Below are positions 8,243-16,989 of a DNA stretch of 64,000 nt, one piece after another. A model generated the notes under the pieces. The model was not told the origin of the DNA. It did not search any database and saw nothing but the letters and a program-made list of their open reading frames with translations. A program made the translations under genes and the position numbers. Position 1 is the stretch's first letter; every line of letters begins with the position of its first letter. Location: the NCBI RefSeq assembly GCF_041435215.1, contig NZ_CP108394.1, positions 4,650,001 to 4,714,000 on the forward strand, read 5' to 3'. Source of the DNA: Streptomyces sp. NBC_01314. GTDB taxonomy: Bacteria; Actinomycetota; Actinomycetes; Streptomycetales; Streptomycetaceae.

Positions 8243-10237
8243 CTACTTCTGCCAGAGCAGGATCGCCGCCGCCCCTCCCCCGCCGATCACGAAGGCCGCC
8301 GCGATCGTGATGGCCCAGATGAGGGTTCGGTTGCGGGGCTTGGCCGGTTCCGCGGGTGGCAGGTGGTGGTGGCCGAGTTCGACGAGCGGAGACTCGTACG
8401 GGGCCGGGGCCTGTGCCTGTGCCTGGACCGAAGGCTGTTGCGGGACCCCGTAGGCCGCCGGGCCGCTGCTCGGCATCGCCGGGATCGGGGGTGCGATCAC
8501 CCCCGTGCGTGCTCCTGTCATCTGGACCAGGTAGGGCGCGAGGAAGGCCGCGCCGAAGATCCAGAGCAGGCCGAAGAGAAGCACCTCGGGGATGTCGAGG
8601 CCGACGTCCACCTGGCCCGCTGCCGAGAACTCGCTGCTGAACTCGGCCGTGGCGGAGCCGGATGCCTCCATACCGAAGCCGCTGATCCCGGCGAGGAGGA
8701 GGAAGAGGCCGAAGAAGACACCGGCGGCGAGGAGTTGCTCGCCGCGGCCCGAGGAGCGGCGGGCCGCGAGGACCCCGAAAATCAGGGCGCAGACCGCGCC
8801 GAGCGCCAACGCGCCCACGACGGCCCAGGAGTTGACGGCGTCGCCCAGTTCGGAGAGCCCGAACGACTCACGCTCGTAGCCGCCGACGTACGGGCTGGAC
8901 TCGACGAGCCCGTAGTCGCCGGACGAATCGCTGCCGAACGACGAGTCGTCCCCGTAGCTCGTACGGCCCGCCTCGCCCTTGATGGAGGCGCCCCAGGAGA
9001 GCCCGAGGAGGTTGACGGCGAGGTTGGGGAGGACGAGCAGCACGAGGAGGAGCGGGCTGAGGTCCTCATCCCATTCGGCCTGCCACTCGTCGTTCGCCAC
9101 GAGGACGACGAACGCGACGAGCGAGCAGAGGGCGAGGACGATCGCCATGGCCCGGACAGCCGTCCCGGTCGCCCGGAACAGGGCCTGGGGCCCGGGGCGG
9201 ACGGCCAGCCAGGCGGCCAGGTCGTCGCGTTGCAGCAGGCCGGCCGAGACGGCGGCGGTGAGCAGCAGCGCGCCCAGTGCCGCGCGCCAGGCCGACGTCG
9301 AGACCTCGGCGACCACGATCTCGGGCTGCGCGAACAGCCCGAGCAGCAGAACGGCGGCCGTCACCAGCAGCGTGACCCGCACGGCCGCTTCCAGCCCGGC
9401 GGTGCGGCCGCCACCGGGCGCCGCCCCCGGCCCACCGGCGCCGACACCGGCGTACGTGGCGCCGCCGTACCCGCCGGCGTACGCGCCGCCCGGCACACCG
9501 CCGTACGCACTTCCGTGCACGCTGCCGTACGCACTTCCGTACGCGCCGCGCATCACCAGTCGCGTCCGGAGCAGTCGTACGCCGATGACGAGCGCCCCGA
9601 CGAACAGGGCGGTCACCGCGAGCGGGACCAGGGTCACGGTGAGGGCGCCCTCGGCGGACTGGAAGTCGCCCGTGGAGTCGCCGCCGTTGGTCTCGGCGAC
9701 CTTGAAGCCGCCGCCGAGGCCCTGGAGGAGGGCGGCGAAGGCGAGGCCCAGACGGTCGCCGATGCCTACGAAGTCGCCCTCGTCCTGGCCGCTGCCGCCC
9801 TGTCCGTACGACGGAATGGCCAGGGCGACGCCGGCGACGAAGAGAAGCCCGACCGGCCAGAGCGCGGCCAGCGCGGAGCCGCCCCAGTCGCCCCGGAACG
9901 CCCGGCCGAAGAAGGCGCCGACGGGTGAGGGACGGGCGGGGACGGGGGCGTACTCGGGAGGGGGCGGTGGTGGGCCGAGGGGTGGTGCGCCCGGCGGGGC
10001 CGACGGGGGAGCCGCCGGTGGGGCCGTGCCCGGGGCCCCGGGAGGCTGCGCCGGTACGGGCGTTCCCGGAAACGCGGCGGGCGGCGCCGCCGGCGGGATC
10101 GCCGGTGGGGCCGGTGCCGCCCCGGCTCCCGTGCCGGTCTCCGCCGCCGGCACGGGCGGGCGCTCCCGCCCGCACTTCATGCAGAAGCGCGCCTCGTCGG
10201 GGCCGGGTGTTCCGCAGTGGGGGCAGTAGGACGTCAT
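8243..10237 (-). CDS. zinc-ribbon multi-pass membrane protein
   Basis: The N-terminus has a zinc ribbon, C-P-H-C-G-T and C-M-K-C-G-R about 12 residues apart. A Pro/Ala/Gly-rich segment of about 90 residues follows, then many hydrophobic spans (roughly 10-12) separated by acidic loops, a Y-G-S-A-Y-G-S repeat and a final C-terminal helix. The function is not recognised; the architecture resembles large streamlined streptomycete membrane proteins of unknown role. The ATG at 10237 is preferred because GGAG lies seven bases upstream; an in-frame ATG at 10252 has no ribosome site. Confidence 0.7.
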   Translation of the reverse strand: MTSYCPHCGTPGPDEARFCMKCGRERPPVPAAETGTGAGAAPAPPAIPPAAPPAAFPGTPVPAQPPGAPGTAPPAAPPSAPPGAPPLGPPPPPPEYAPVPARPSPVGAFFGRAFRGDWGGSALAALWPVGLLFVAGVALAIPSYGQGGSGQDEGDFVGIGDRLGLAFAALLQGLGGGFKVAETNGGDSTGDFQSAEGALTVTLVPLAVTALFVGALVIGVRLLRTRLVMRGAYGSAYGSVHGSAYGGVPGGAYAGGYGGATYAGVGAGGPGAAPGGGRTAGLEAAVRVTLLVTAAVLLLGLFAQPEIVVAEVSTSAWRAALGALLLTAAVSAGLLQRDDLAAWLAVRPGPQALFRATGTAVRAMAIVLALCSLVAFVVLVANDEWQAEWDEDLSPLLLVLLVLPNLAVNLLGLSWGASIKGEAGRTSYGDDSSFGSDSSGDYGLVESSPYVGGYERESFGLSELGDAVNSWAVVGALALGAVCALIFGVLAARRSSGRGEQLLAAGVFFGLFLLLAGISGFGMEASGSATAEFSSEFSAAGQVDVGLDIPEVLLFGLLWIFGAAFLAPYLVQMTGARTGVIAPPIPAMPSSGPAAYGVPQQPSVQAQAQAPAPYESPLVELGHHHLPPAEPAKPRNRTLIWAITIAAAFVIGGGGAAAILLWQK

Positions 10238-10415
10238 GGAACGCTCCGTCATTCAGAGAACTCATGCCGTGATGCGACGCGGTCAGAGGCGCGCCGGTGT
10301 GTCATGGGACATCACCGGCGCGTACCGACGTATCAACGGACGGTAGTTTCTGTTGACCGGTTCCCGTCAACTGAATTCCCTTGCGGGCATCCCTCGTACG
10401 GGTGAACCCGGAGCC

Positions 10416-11114
10416 CTATGAGTGGGCCTTGAAGCCCCGGTGCAGGGCGACGATCCCGCCCGAGAGGTCCCGCCACGCGACCTTGTCCCAGCCGGCCTTC
10501 CAGAGCCGCTCGGCGAGGCCGGCCTGGTCGGGCCAGGCGCGGATGGACTCGGCGAGGTAGACGTACGCGTCGGGGTTGGACGACACCGCGCGGGCGACCG
10601 GCGGCAGCGCGCGCATCAGGTACTCGGTGTAGACGGTCCGGAACGGCGTCCAGGTCGGGTGGGAGAACTCGCAGATCACGACCCTGCCGCCGGGCTTGGT
10701 CACCCGGTACAGCTCCCGCAGCGCGGTGTCCGTGTCCTGCACGTTCCTGAGGCCGAAGGAGATGGTCACCGCGTCGAAGGTGTCGTCCTTGAACGGCAGC
10801 TTCGTCGCGTCGCCCGCGGTGAACGGCAGCCAGGAGTCGCGCTCCTTGCCGACCCGGAGCATGCCGAGGGAGAAGTCGCACGGGACGACGTAGGCGCCGG
10901 TCTGTGCGAAGGGCAGTGAGGAGGTGCCCGTGCCGGCCGCGAGGTCCAGGATCTTCTGCGCGGGGCGGGCGTCCACCGCCCGCGCGACCTCCTTGCGCCA
11001 GCGCCGGTCCTGTCCCAGGGACAGCACGTCGTTGGTCAGGTCGTACCGTTTCGCCACTCGGTCGAACATCGAGGCGACTTCGTGCGGCTGCTTGTCCAGG
11101 GATGCGCGGGTCAC
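10416..11114 (-). CDS. menG: demethylmenaquinone methyltransferase
   Basis: SAM-dependent methyltransferase (UbiE/MenG family) for the last ring methylation of menaquinone. The 232-residue protein shows motif I as [25 protein letters not shown] (post-I and family signature) and the N-terminal [16 protein letters not shown]. The GTG at 11114 puts the conserved N-terminus at residue 1-30; an open frame continues upstream to 11369 without family similarity. Works in the same pathway as mqnA, mqnC, mqnE and the UbiA/D/X-like genes. Confidence 0.93.
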   Translation of the reverse strand: MTRASLDKQPHEVASMFDRVAKRYDLTNDVLSLGQDRRWRKEVARAVDARPAQKILDLAAGTGTSSLPFAQTGAYVVPCDFSLGMLRVGKERDSWLPFTAGDATKLPFKDDTFDAVTISFGLRNVQDTDTALRELYRVTKPGGRVVICEFSHPTWTPFRTVYTEYLMRALPPVARAVSSNPDAYVYLAESIRAWPDQAGLAERLWKAGWDKVAWRDLSGGIVALHRGFKAHS

Positions 11115-11170
11115 GGACCCATTGTGGCAGTACGGGCCGGACACCGACGCGGCGCCCGGCCCCCGCCGGG

Positions 11171-12301
11171 TCACGGCAGCAGTTTCGGCTTCTTCCTCGC
11201 CGCCACGTCCTCCACCCAACCGCAGCACAGGACGAACCCGCCGATCAGGAGCCAGCCGACGCCGAACATGAACCACTGGCTCTCCAGCGGCAGGTACTTC
11301 TCGAACGCGGGGACGTTCCAGAACTCGTCGATCAGCGGGACGGCGAGGATCAGGGCGATCTCGTGCCACAGGTAGATCGTCACCGCGCGGGAGTTGAAGA
11401 CCGTGACGATCCGGTCGAGGCGGGGGAATCGGGCCAGTCCGGCGAAGTCGACCTTGAAGTGCGCCTTCGCGTACAGCAGGAGCGTGACGAAGCCGGCGGA
11501 GAAGAACGCCTGGGCGAGGGGGAGGTCGTCGAGGTCGTACGAGCCGGTCTCCTCCTGGTGCGTGAAGGCGTACCAGGCGCCGAAACCGAGGGCCGCGAGG
11601 GACAGGCCCATGACCGCGAACGGCTTCAGCCGCGCGAGGACTCCGTCACGGTGGGCGAAGCCCAGCATCCAGCAGAAGAGGAAGGTGGCCAGGTCGGTCA
11701 GGGCGCTGCCGAGGCGGCCGTCCGGGGGTTCCCAGAGGAAGTGGAACACCACGATCGGCGACAGGGACAGGAGGAGGACCGGGAGCGGAGCCAGCCGGAA
11801 CAGCTTCAGCAGGGGCGGGGAGAGCAGGACGAACCAGAGGTAGGTGCGCAGGTACCAGAGGATCTCCCAGGCCTGTTCGCCCCAGGCGTTGCCCGGCGGG
11901 TCGCCCAGGGGGACGACCCAGAAGACGATCTGCCAGCCGGGCATCCAGCCGTGGACCAGCATGGCGGCGACCACGAAGAGGCCCCAGAACCAGAAAGGGG
12001 GCAGGAGCCGCCGGAAGCGGCTTCTGACGACCGTGAGCGCGGGGCGGTCCAGGGACTTCGCCATGAGGGTGCCGGCGAGGGCGAACATGACGCCCATGGA
12101 GGGGAAGGCCATGCCGGCCCAGGGCCAGCCGAAGGTGTGGTAGGTGACGACCCGGATCAGGGCGAGGGCGCGGAGGGTGTCGAAGTAGCGGTCTCTTGGG
12201 TGGCGCGTCGAGCCCTGCTGAGGCTGGACCTCGGTCGCGTCGGCGCCCGGCGCGGTGGTGACAGGTTCGGAGACAGCCACCCCTCTCCTGTGCGAGCCCA
12301 T
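11171..12301 (-). CDS. acyltransferase-3 family membrane protein
   Basis: Polytopic membrane protein of about 376 residues of the acyltransferase-3 (OafA/NodX-like) family that O-acylates extracellular glycans. After the motif [18 protein letters not shown] (His is family-conserved) about ten hydrophobic helices follow. The ATG at 12301 shares one base with the stop of the preceding gene (TGATG). A GTG at 12280 with AGGAG four bases upstream is an alternative start. Third gene of a polysaccharide operon, so a decoration step on the polymer made by its neighbour is likely. Confidence 0.82.
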   Translation of the reverse strand: MGSHRRGVAVSEPVTTAPGADATEVQPQQGSTRHPRDRYFDTLRALALIRVVTYHTFGWPWAGMAFPSMGVMFALAGTLMAKSLDRPALTVVRSRFRRLLPPFWFWGLFVVAAMLVHGWMPGWQIVFWVVPLGDPPGNAWGEQAWEILWYLRTYLWFVLLSPPLLKLFRLAPLPVLLLSLSPIVVFHFLWEPPDGRLGSALTDLATFLFCWMLGFAHRDGVLARLKPFAVMGLSLAALGFGAWYAFTHQEETGSYDLDDLPLAQAFFSAGFVTLLLYAKAHFKVDFAGLARFPRLDRIVTVFNSRAVTIYLWHEIALILAVPLIDEFWNVPAFEKYLPLESQWFMFGVGWLLIGGFVLCCGWVEDVAARKKPKLLP

Positions 12302-14601
12302 CAGTTCGCCCCCTGCGGTGTGCCGACCTCGCCCGTGCGCTTCAGCTTCTGCCACCTCAGGCGGCCGCCTGTCAGGGCTGTGACGCAGGAGTGGATGAGG
12401 ACCAGGTACATCATCTGGCGGTAGGCGAGCTGCTGGAGCGGCAGCATCAGCAGGTACCGGTACTTCTCCTTGTCCAGCTTGAAGGCGTAGGCCGCGCAGA
12501 CGAGTTGGACGCCCAGGACCGCCAGCCACGCCAGCAGGGACGCCTGGAAGTCGACGAAGATCATCGCGTAGACGGTGAAGACGTCGATGAGCGGGGCGAA
12601 GACCGGGGTGATGATCTGGAAGATGACGACCAGCGGCATGCCGACGCGGCCGAAGCGGCCCGACGGGCCCGTGTCCGTCAGGGACTTGCGGTGCTTCCAG
12701 AGGGCCTGCATGGTGCCGTACGACCAGCGGTAACGCTGCGACCAGAGCTGCCTGAGGGAGCCCGGGGCCTCGGTCCAGGCGCGGGCGTGCTCCTCGTAGA
12801 CGACGCGCCGGCCGGCGCGGTGCATGGCGATGGTGATGTCGGTGTCCTCGGCGAGGGTGTCCTCGCTCATGCCGCCCACTTCCAGCACGGCGTCACGGCG
12901 GAACGCGCCGATCGCGCCCGGGATGGTGGGCATGCAGCGCAGCAGGTCGTACATGCGGCGGTCGAGGTTGAAGCCCATCACGTACTCGATGTGCTGCCAG
13001 GCACCGATCACGGTGTCGCGGTTGCCGACCTTGGCGTTGCCCGCGACCGCGCCGACGCTCGGGTCCGCGAACGGCTGCACGAGCTTGGCGACGGTGTCGG
13101 GTTCGAAGACCGTGTCACCGTCCATCATCACGACGATGTCGTAACTGGCGTTCCGCACACCGTTGTTGAGGGCAGCGGGTTTGCCCGCGTTCTCCTGGCG
13201 GACGACCCGGACGTTGGGGTACCCGAGCGCCTCGGCGATCTCCTTGGTGCCGTCCGTGGAGCCGTCGTCGACGACGATGATCTCGATGGGGTGGGTGCTC
13301 CGGGCGAGGGAGTGCAGCGTGTTGGCTATGCACTCCTTCTCGTTGTACGCGGGCACGACGACCGTCACCGGGCCGGTGATCGGTGGTCCCCAGCTGAAGC
13401 GGCGTCTGTTCCGTTCGCGGAAGTGGCGCCGGGCGAGGACGAGCATCAGCCCGAAGCGGCCCATGACCGCGACGCCGACGACCATCAGGCCGACCGAGAG
13501 GGTCGGTACGGCGTACTCGGCGACGTACACGGCCGCGACGAGCGCCTTGCCCTCGTAGAGGGTGGCGCCGGTGGCGGTGCGGTGGGCGGCCTGGGCGTCC
13601 GAGGAGCCCGGGGTGGCCGGCCCGTTGGCCGCGGGGGCGCTCCCGAGGGCACCCTCCCGCTGCCCGTTCTGCCGGCTGTTCTGTCGGCTGTTCTCGTCGG
13701 TCCGGCCGCTCGCGGCGTCGTCCTTCTGCAGAGCCCCGCTGACGGTGGTGAAGGTGTAGCCCTTGGCCTTCATCTTCTCGATGTACGTGCCGAGTGCCTC
13801 GACCGTCTGGGAGCGGTCGCCGCCCGCGTCGTGCATGAGGACCGAGGCGCCCTCGCCGTCGTCCGGCGTGGCCCACTTGATGATCTTCTTGACGCCGGGC
13901 CGCTTCCAGTCGTCGCTGTCGGTGTCGACGAAGACGCTGGTGTAGCCCTCCTCACCGAGCTTCTGGTAGACGGGCCAGCTGTAGTTGTCGATGGCGTCCG
14001 TCTCGGAGGAGTACGGGGCGCGGAAGAGCGTCGTCGTGATGCCAGCCGCGCCCGCGAGGGCGAGCTGCGTCTGGGTCATCTCGCGGGTGACGCGAGCGTC
14101 GCTCTGGTACGACAGGTCGACGTGCGTGAAGGTGTGGATGCCGATCTCGTGACCGCTCTCGACCATGTCCTCGACGATGGTCGGGTAGCGCGACACCATC
14201 GAGCCGACCACGAAGAAGGTCGCGGGGATGTCGTACTTCTTGAGGACTTCGAGGATCTCCGGGGTCCAGGTCGGGTTCGGACCGTCGTCGAAGGTGAGCG
14301 CGATGGTCCTGTCCGGCACGGACTGCGTCCGCGCCTCGCCGCCGCGGAAGGTCAGGATGGGCCCGCCGTCGAGGATGTCCTCGGGTACGTCGCTGGAGCT
14401 TGCCCCCGTGCGGACGCGCTGGTCACCGCCGACCTCGGCACGCAGATAGCCGTCGAGCAGCATCACGCTGGTCAGTCCGAGCAGGAGCAGCAGGGCGAGG
14501 ATGACCCGGGGTTTCTGCAGGGCGGCGGCCTTGCCGGTGGCGCGTTGGAGCTTGGAGGGGGCGCGTCGGCGGCCACGGCGCGCGGGTGTGGTCGTGCTCA
14601 T
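12301..14601 (-). CDS. bifunctional NodB polysaccharide deacetylase / GT2 glycosyltransferase
   Basis: A 766-residue membrane protein. An N-terminal helix (about 33-52) precedes a NodB domain with T-F-D-D-G-P-N (about 102-108; Asp base and metal Asp) and H-T-F-T-H-V-D (metal His pair). A second helix near 350 leads to a GT2 domain with V-V-D-D-G-S-T-D-G, M-D-G-D-T-V-F (DxD), E-D-T-D-I and the Q-x-x-R-W signature (Q-R-Y-R-W), then C-terminal helices. It resembles processive beta-glycan synthases (poly-GlcNAc, cellulose or hyaluronan type), here fused to an extracellular deacetylase. Flanked by a small membrane partner 16 bp upstream and an acyltransferase. Confidence 0.9.
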   Translation of the reverse strand: MSTTTPARRGRRRAPSKLQRATGKAAALQKPRVILALLLLLGLTSVMLLDGYLRAEVGGDQRVRTGASSSDVPEDILDGGPILTFRGGEARTQSVPDRTIALTFDDGPNPTWTPEILEVLKKYDIPATFFVVGSMVSRYPTIVEDMVESGHEIGIHTFTHVDLSYQSDARVTREMTQTQLALAGAAGITTTLFRAPYSSETDAIDNYSWPVYQKLGEEGYTSVFVDTDSDDWKRPGVKKIIKWATPDDGEGASVLMHDAGGDRSQTVEALGTYIEKMKAKGYTFTTVSGALQKDDAASGRTDENSRQNSRQNGQREGALGSAPAANGPATPGSSDAQAAHRTATGATLYEGKALVAAVYVAEYAVPTLSVGLMVVGVAVMGRFGLMLVLARRHFRERNRRRFSWGPPITGPVTVVVPAYNEKECIANTLHSLARSTHPIEIIVVDDGSTDGTKEIAEALGYPNVRVVRQENAGKPAALNNGVRNASYDIVVMMDGDTVFEPDTVAKLVQPFADPSVGAVAGNAKVGNRDTVIGAWQHIEYVMGFNLDRRMYDLLRCMPTIPGAIGAFRRDAVLEVGGMSEDTLAEDTDITIAMHRAGRRVVYEEHARAWTEAPGSLRQLWSQRYRWSYGTMQALWKHRKSLTDTGPSGRFGRVGMPLVVIFQIITPVFAPLIDVFTVYAMIFVDFQASLLAWLAVLGVQLVCAAYAFKLDKEKYRYLLMLPLQQLAYRQMMYLVLIHSCVTALTGGRLRWQKLKRTGEVGTPQGAN

Positions 14602-14616
14602 GGGGTGGTACTCCCG

Positions 14617-15099
14617 TCAGTTGGCGGACGCGGACGGGGAAGGTACGGCGGTGGGGGCGCCGGCGGGCGGGGTGCCGCCGGGCGCGCCGGAAGGGATGCC
14701 CTCGGGGGCGATGCCGCCCTGGGGCTGCGGGCCGTTGCCGCCTCCCGGTGTGCCGGTCTGGCCGACGCCTCGGCCTCCGCCTCCGCCGAAGGGGAACAGT
14801 TCGGTCGGGGACGCGGAGATGCCCCAGCCCATGAACGCCATGCCGAGTACGACGGCGTATCCGAGGCAGACGACCCCCAGCAGCGTGCCGCAGCGGCGCA
14901 GCAGTCTGGCGCGGCGCCCGGAATTGTCGACGAACACGGGGCCCTCTCCTGCCGACCCCTTTGGCTGCTTGCCCTGATTCCCCCGCTTGCCCTGCTTGCC
15001 CTGCAGGCCCTGCTTGCGGCGGCTGCCGCGGGCCGGTGCCGAGGTGATCTCGTACACGGTCTCGGGGGTGAGGTTTTCGTTGGCGGACTCGGATTGCAT
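14617..15099 (-). CDS. small membrane protein of the polysaccharide operon
   Basis: The 160-residue product has a cytoplasmic Lys/Gln/Gly-rich stretch with a short collagen-like pattern (Q-G-L-Q-G-K-Q-G-K-R-G-N), one transmembrane helix (about 83-104) and an extracellular Gly/Pro-rich tail. No domain is recognised. It is first in the operon, 16 bp before the deacetylase/glycosyltransferase, which suggests an accessory or export partner. The ATG is 8-10 bases from a possible -10 box, so the message may be leaderless. Confidence 0.6.
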   Translation of the reverse strand: MQSESANENLTPETVYEITSAPARGSRRKQGLQGKQGKRGNQGKQPKGSAGEGPVFVDNSGRRARLLRRCGTLLGVVCLGYAVVLGMAFMGWGISASPTELFPFGGGGGRGVGQTGTPGGGNGPQPQGGIAPEGIPSGAPGGTPPAGAPTAVPSPSASAN

Positions 15100-15136
15100 A
15101 TCCCCGGATATTAGGCGGCCTTTATTTGGCCAATTC
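15098..15136 (-). promoter_or_regulatory. candidate promoter of the polysaccharide operon (possibly leaderless)
   Basis: On the minus strand GAATTG is followed after about 17 bases by TAATAT, unusually A/T-rich for this DNA. Transcription would begin at or next to the ATG at 15099. An inverted repeat ATATCC-N2-GGATAT (15098-15111) overlaps the -10 box and the start codon. Confidence 0.4.
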
Positions 15137-15369
15137 CCAGGTTCTCTTGTGAGACTCCCATGAGAAACTCATTAACCTGTCAGCTTCCTTAGAGAATCCG
15201 TGAACGACTGCGAAGCCGCCGGGTTTGCCTTTGGGGGGATACACCCCACCGGAAAGGGGATGTTTGCCCGACTCCCGAACCCTTTGTCGGCCACCGTTCC
15301 GTGATCGCCCTTCGGATCTGCAATCTTCAAGAAGCACACATGAGGCACAGCCGGGTGTGATTCATTTCC

Positions 15370-16410
15370 ATGGTGAGTACCGTGAGGAATTCCCTGAAAC
15401 CGGCCGTCGGACTGATATGTCTGGTGGCCCTGGCCTGCGCGGGCTGCACCACGAAGACCGACGGGTCCGCGTCCAAGCCCACCAGCCCGGCGAGTTCGGC
15501 CGGCTCGCCCTCGGCCACCGAGGACTCGGCGACCGAGGCGTCCACGACGTACGCGCCGTACGTGAGCGCCACCGACGCCTCCGACCTCGACGACGCCGGG
15601 TCGGCCGCCGCGTACAACCTGGCGTTCGTGATCGCCGACGGCGACGCGTGCACGCCCGCGTGGAACGGGACGGAGGCGATCGACGACTCGGCGGTGAAGT
15701 CCCGGATCGCGGCGCTCACCGACTCCGGGGCGTCGGTGCGGGTCTCCTTCGGCGGCGCCTCGGGACCGGAGCTGGCGGAGGTCTGCGACAGCGCGTCGGA
15801 GCTCGCCGAGGCGTACGGCGCGGCGCTCGACGCGGCCGGCTCGACCGAGGCCGACTTCGACGTCGAGGGCGACGCGCTGAAGGACTCCGACTCCGTCGAC
15901 CTGCGCTCCGAGGCGATCGCGCTGCTCCAGAAGGACCGCCCCGACCTCTCCGTCTCCTTCACCCTCCCCGTCATGCCGTCCGGCCTCGACGACGACGGCG
16001 TGGCCCTTCTCGACTCGGCCAACGACAACGCCGTCCAGGTCGGCACGGTCAACATCATGACCATGAACTACGCCAGTTCGTACGGCGGTGACATGGGCGA
16101 TTACGCGGAGCAGTCGGCCGAGGCCGCGCACGAGCAGTTGATGGACATCTTCGGCACGAGTGAGTCGACGGCGTGGGGGGCGTTGGCACTGACCTCGATG
16201 CTGGGCGTCAACGACGTCGACAACGAGACGTTCACGCTGGAGGACGCGGCGCAGGTGCGGGAGTTCGCGGAGGAGAAGGGGGTGGCCTGGGTCTCCATGT
16301 GGGCGACGTTCCGGGATCAGGAGTGTGGGGACGGAGCGGATGACGAGTTGGTCGACTGCAGTGGGGTCGATCAGGGGGACGGGGCGTTCGGGGAGGCGTT
16401 CTCGGGATGA
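15370..16410 (+). CDS. GH18 chitinase-like secreted lipoprotein
   Basis: A 346-residue protein with a lipoprotein-like signal (hydrophobic core ending L-A-C-A-G-C), a Ser/Thr/Ala linker and a TIM-barrel domain with family-18 marks: Y-N-L-A-F-V near strand 1, S-F-G-G-A-S, the catalytic-loop sequence D-F-D-V-E-G (Glu as acid) and I-M-T-M-N-Y. These fit chitinase-like enzymes or GlcNAc-polymer hydrolases. Divergent from the polysaccharide operon, so it may cut or edit that polymer. The ribosome site at the ATG is weak; GTG codons at 15373 and 15382 are possible. Confidence 0.8.
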   Translation: MVSTVRNSLKPAVGLICLVALACAGCTTKTDGSASKPTSPASSAGSPSATEDSATEASTTYAPYVSATDASDLDDAGSAAAYNLAFVIADGDACTPAWNGTEAIDDSAVKSRIAALTDSGASVRVSFGGASGPELAEVCDSASELAEAYGAALDAAGSTEADFDVEGDALKDSDSVDLRSEAIALLQKDRPDLSVSFTLPVMPSGLDDDGVALLDSANDNAVQVGTVNIMTMNYASSYGGDMGDYAEQSAEAAHEQLMDIFGTSESTAWGALALTSMLGVNDVDNETFTLEDAAQVREFAEEKGVAWVSMWATFRDQECGDGADDELVDCSGVDQGDGAFGEAFSG

Positions 16411-16447
16411 GAGTGGAGGGTTCTGACCGTCGCGGACTGCGGGTCGT

Positions 16448-16520
16448 CCGGTCGTCTGCGGCTGGTCGCGCCCACGGCGGATCCACACATCTCAGAGCCC
16501 CGCGCCCCTGAAGAGGGCGG
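16448..16520. repeat. dispersed intergenic repeat, second type
   Basis: Contains 'ggctggtcgcgcccacggcg' then a short spacer and 'agccccgcgcccctgaagag'. This combination recurs between genes in many streptomycetes. It occupies the convergent gap between the GH18 lipoprotein and the amidohydrolase-like gene. Confidence 0.45.
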
Positions 16521-16529
16521 GGTCGCCGC

Positions 16530-16982
16530 TCAGCGGCGGCGATGCACCAGACGCCCCGCGCACACCGTCGCGATGCAGGTGCCGGAGTCGTCGAAGACGG
16601 CCAGGTCCGCCCGGCCGGTGTCGCTGATCGCCGTGGGCCGGGAGCCGGGGAGCACCACCACGTCGTTGCGCTGGGCGGCGGCGCGGAGTTCGGGGGTGCC
16701 GGCGTACTGCTCCAGCACCGCGACCGCACCCGACTTCAGCACCGCGTGGATGCGTTCGCGTGGGGTCGGCGCGTCCGGGAGCGGGCCCTGGTGGAGTCGG
16801 GCGGGGCCGAGCGTGCCGGGCCAGCGGCGCACCCGGGCGTCCGGGAAGCGCTGCTGAACCTCGGCCAGCGGCCCCACGCCCACGATCCGGGCGCCCTCCA
16901 CGGCGACGGCGCCGTCCTTCACCGGCTCCGCGTCGTCGCCCCACCCGTAGCGCAGCGCGTCGGCTGCGTGAATGGTCAGCAC
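16530..16982 (-). CDS. truncated amidohydrolase-like (imidazolonepropionase-like) protein
   Basis: The 150-residue protein looks like the composite beta-domain of amidohydrolases: I-H-A-A-D at the start, E-G-A-R-I-V-G-V-G-P, then A-D-L-A-V-F-D-D-S-G-T-C-I-A-T-V-C-A-G-R-L-V near the end. The barrel with the metal ligands (HxH, K, H, H, D) is absent; only a short bridging segment remains. It follows mqnC after 7 bp, so it is probably co-transcribed and may serve the menaquinone pathway in a non-catalytic role. Function unknown. Confidence 0.6.
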   Translation of the reverse strand: MLTIHAADALRYGWGDDAEPVKDGAVAVEGARIVGVGPLAEVQQRFPDARVRRWPGTLGPARLHQGPLPDAPTPRERIHAVLKSGAVAVLEQYAGTPELRAAAQRNDVVVLPGSRPTAISDTGRADLAVFDDSGTCIATVCAGRLVHRRR

Positions 16983-16989
16983 AGGAGCC

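Noticed and set aside
12391..15114. 907-residue open frame antisense to the polysaccharide operon
   Set aside because: The minus strand carries clear NodB, GT2 and membrane domains; the plus frame has only repetitive Asp/Val/Glu/Arg composition.
15114..15369. Possible c-di-AMP (ydaO-type) riboswitch
   Set aside because: Some GGGGGA...CCCC pairing is seen, but the conserved ydaO core segments are not found; treated as ordinary leader.
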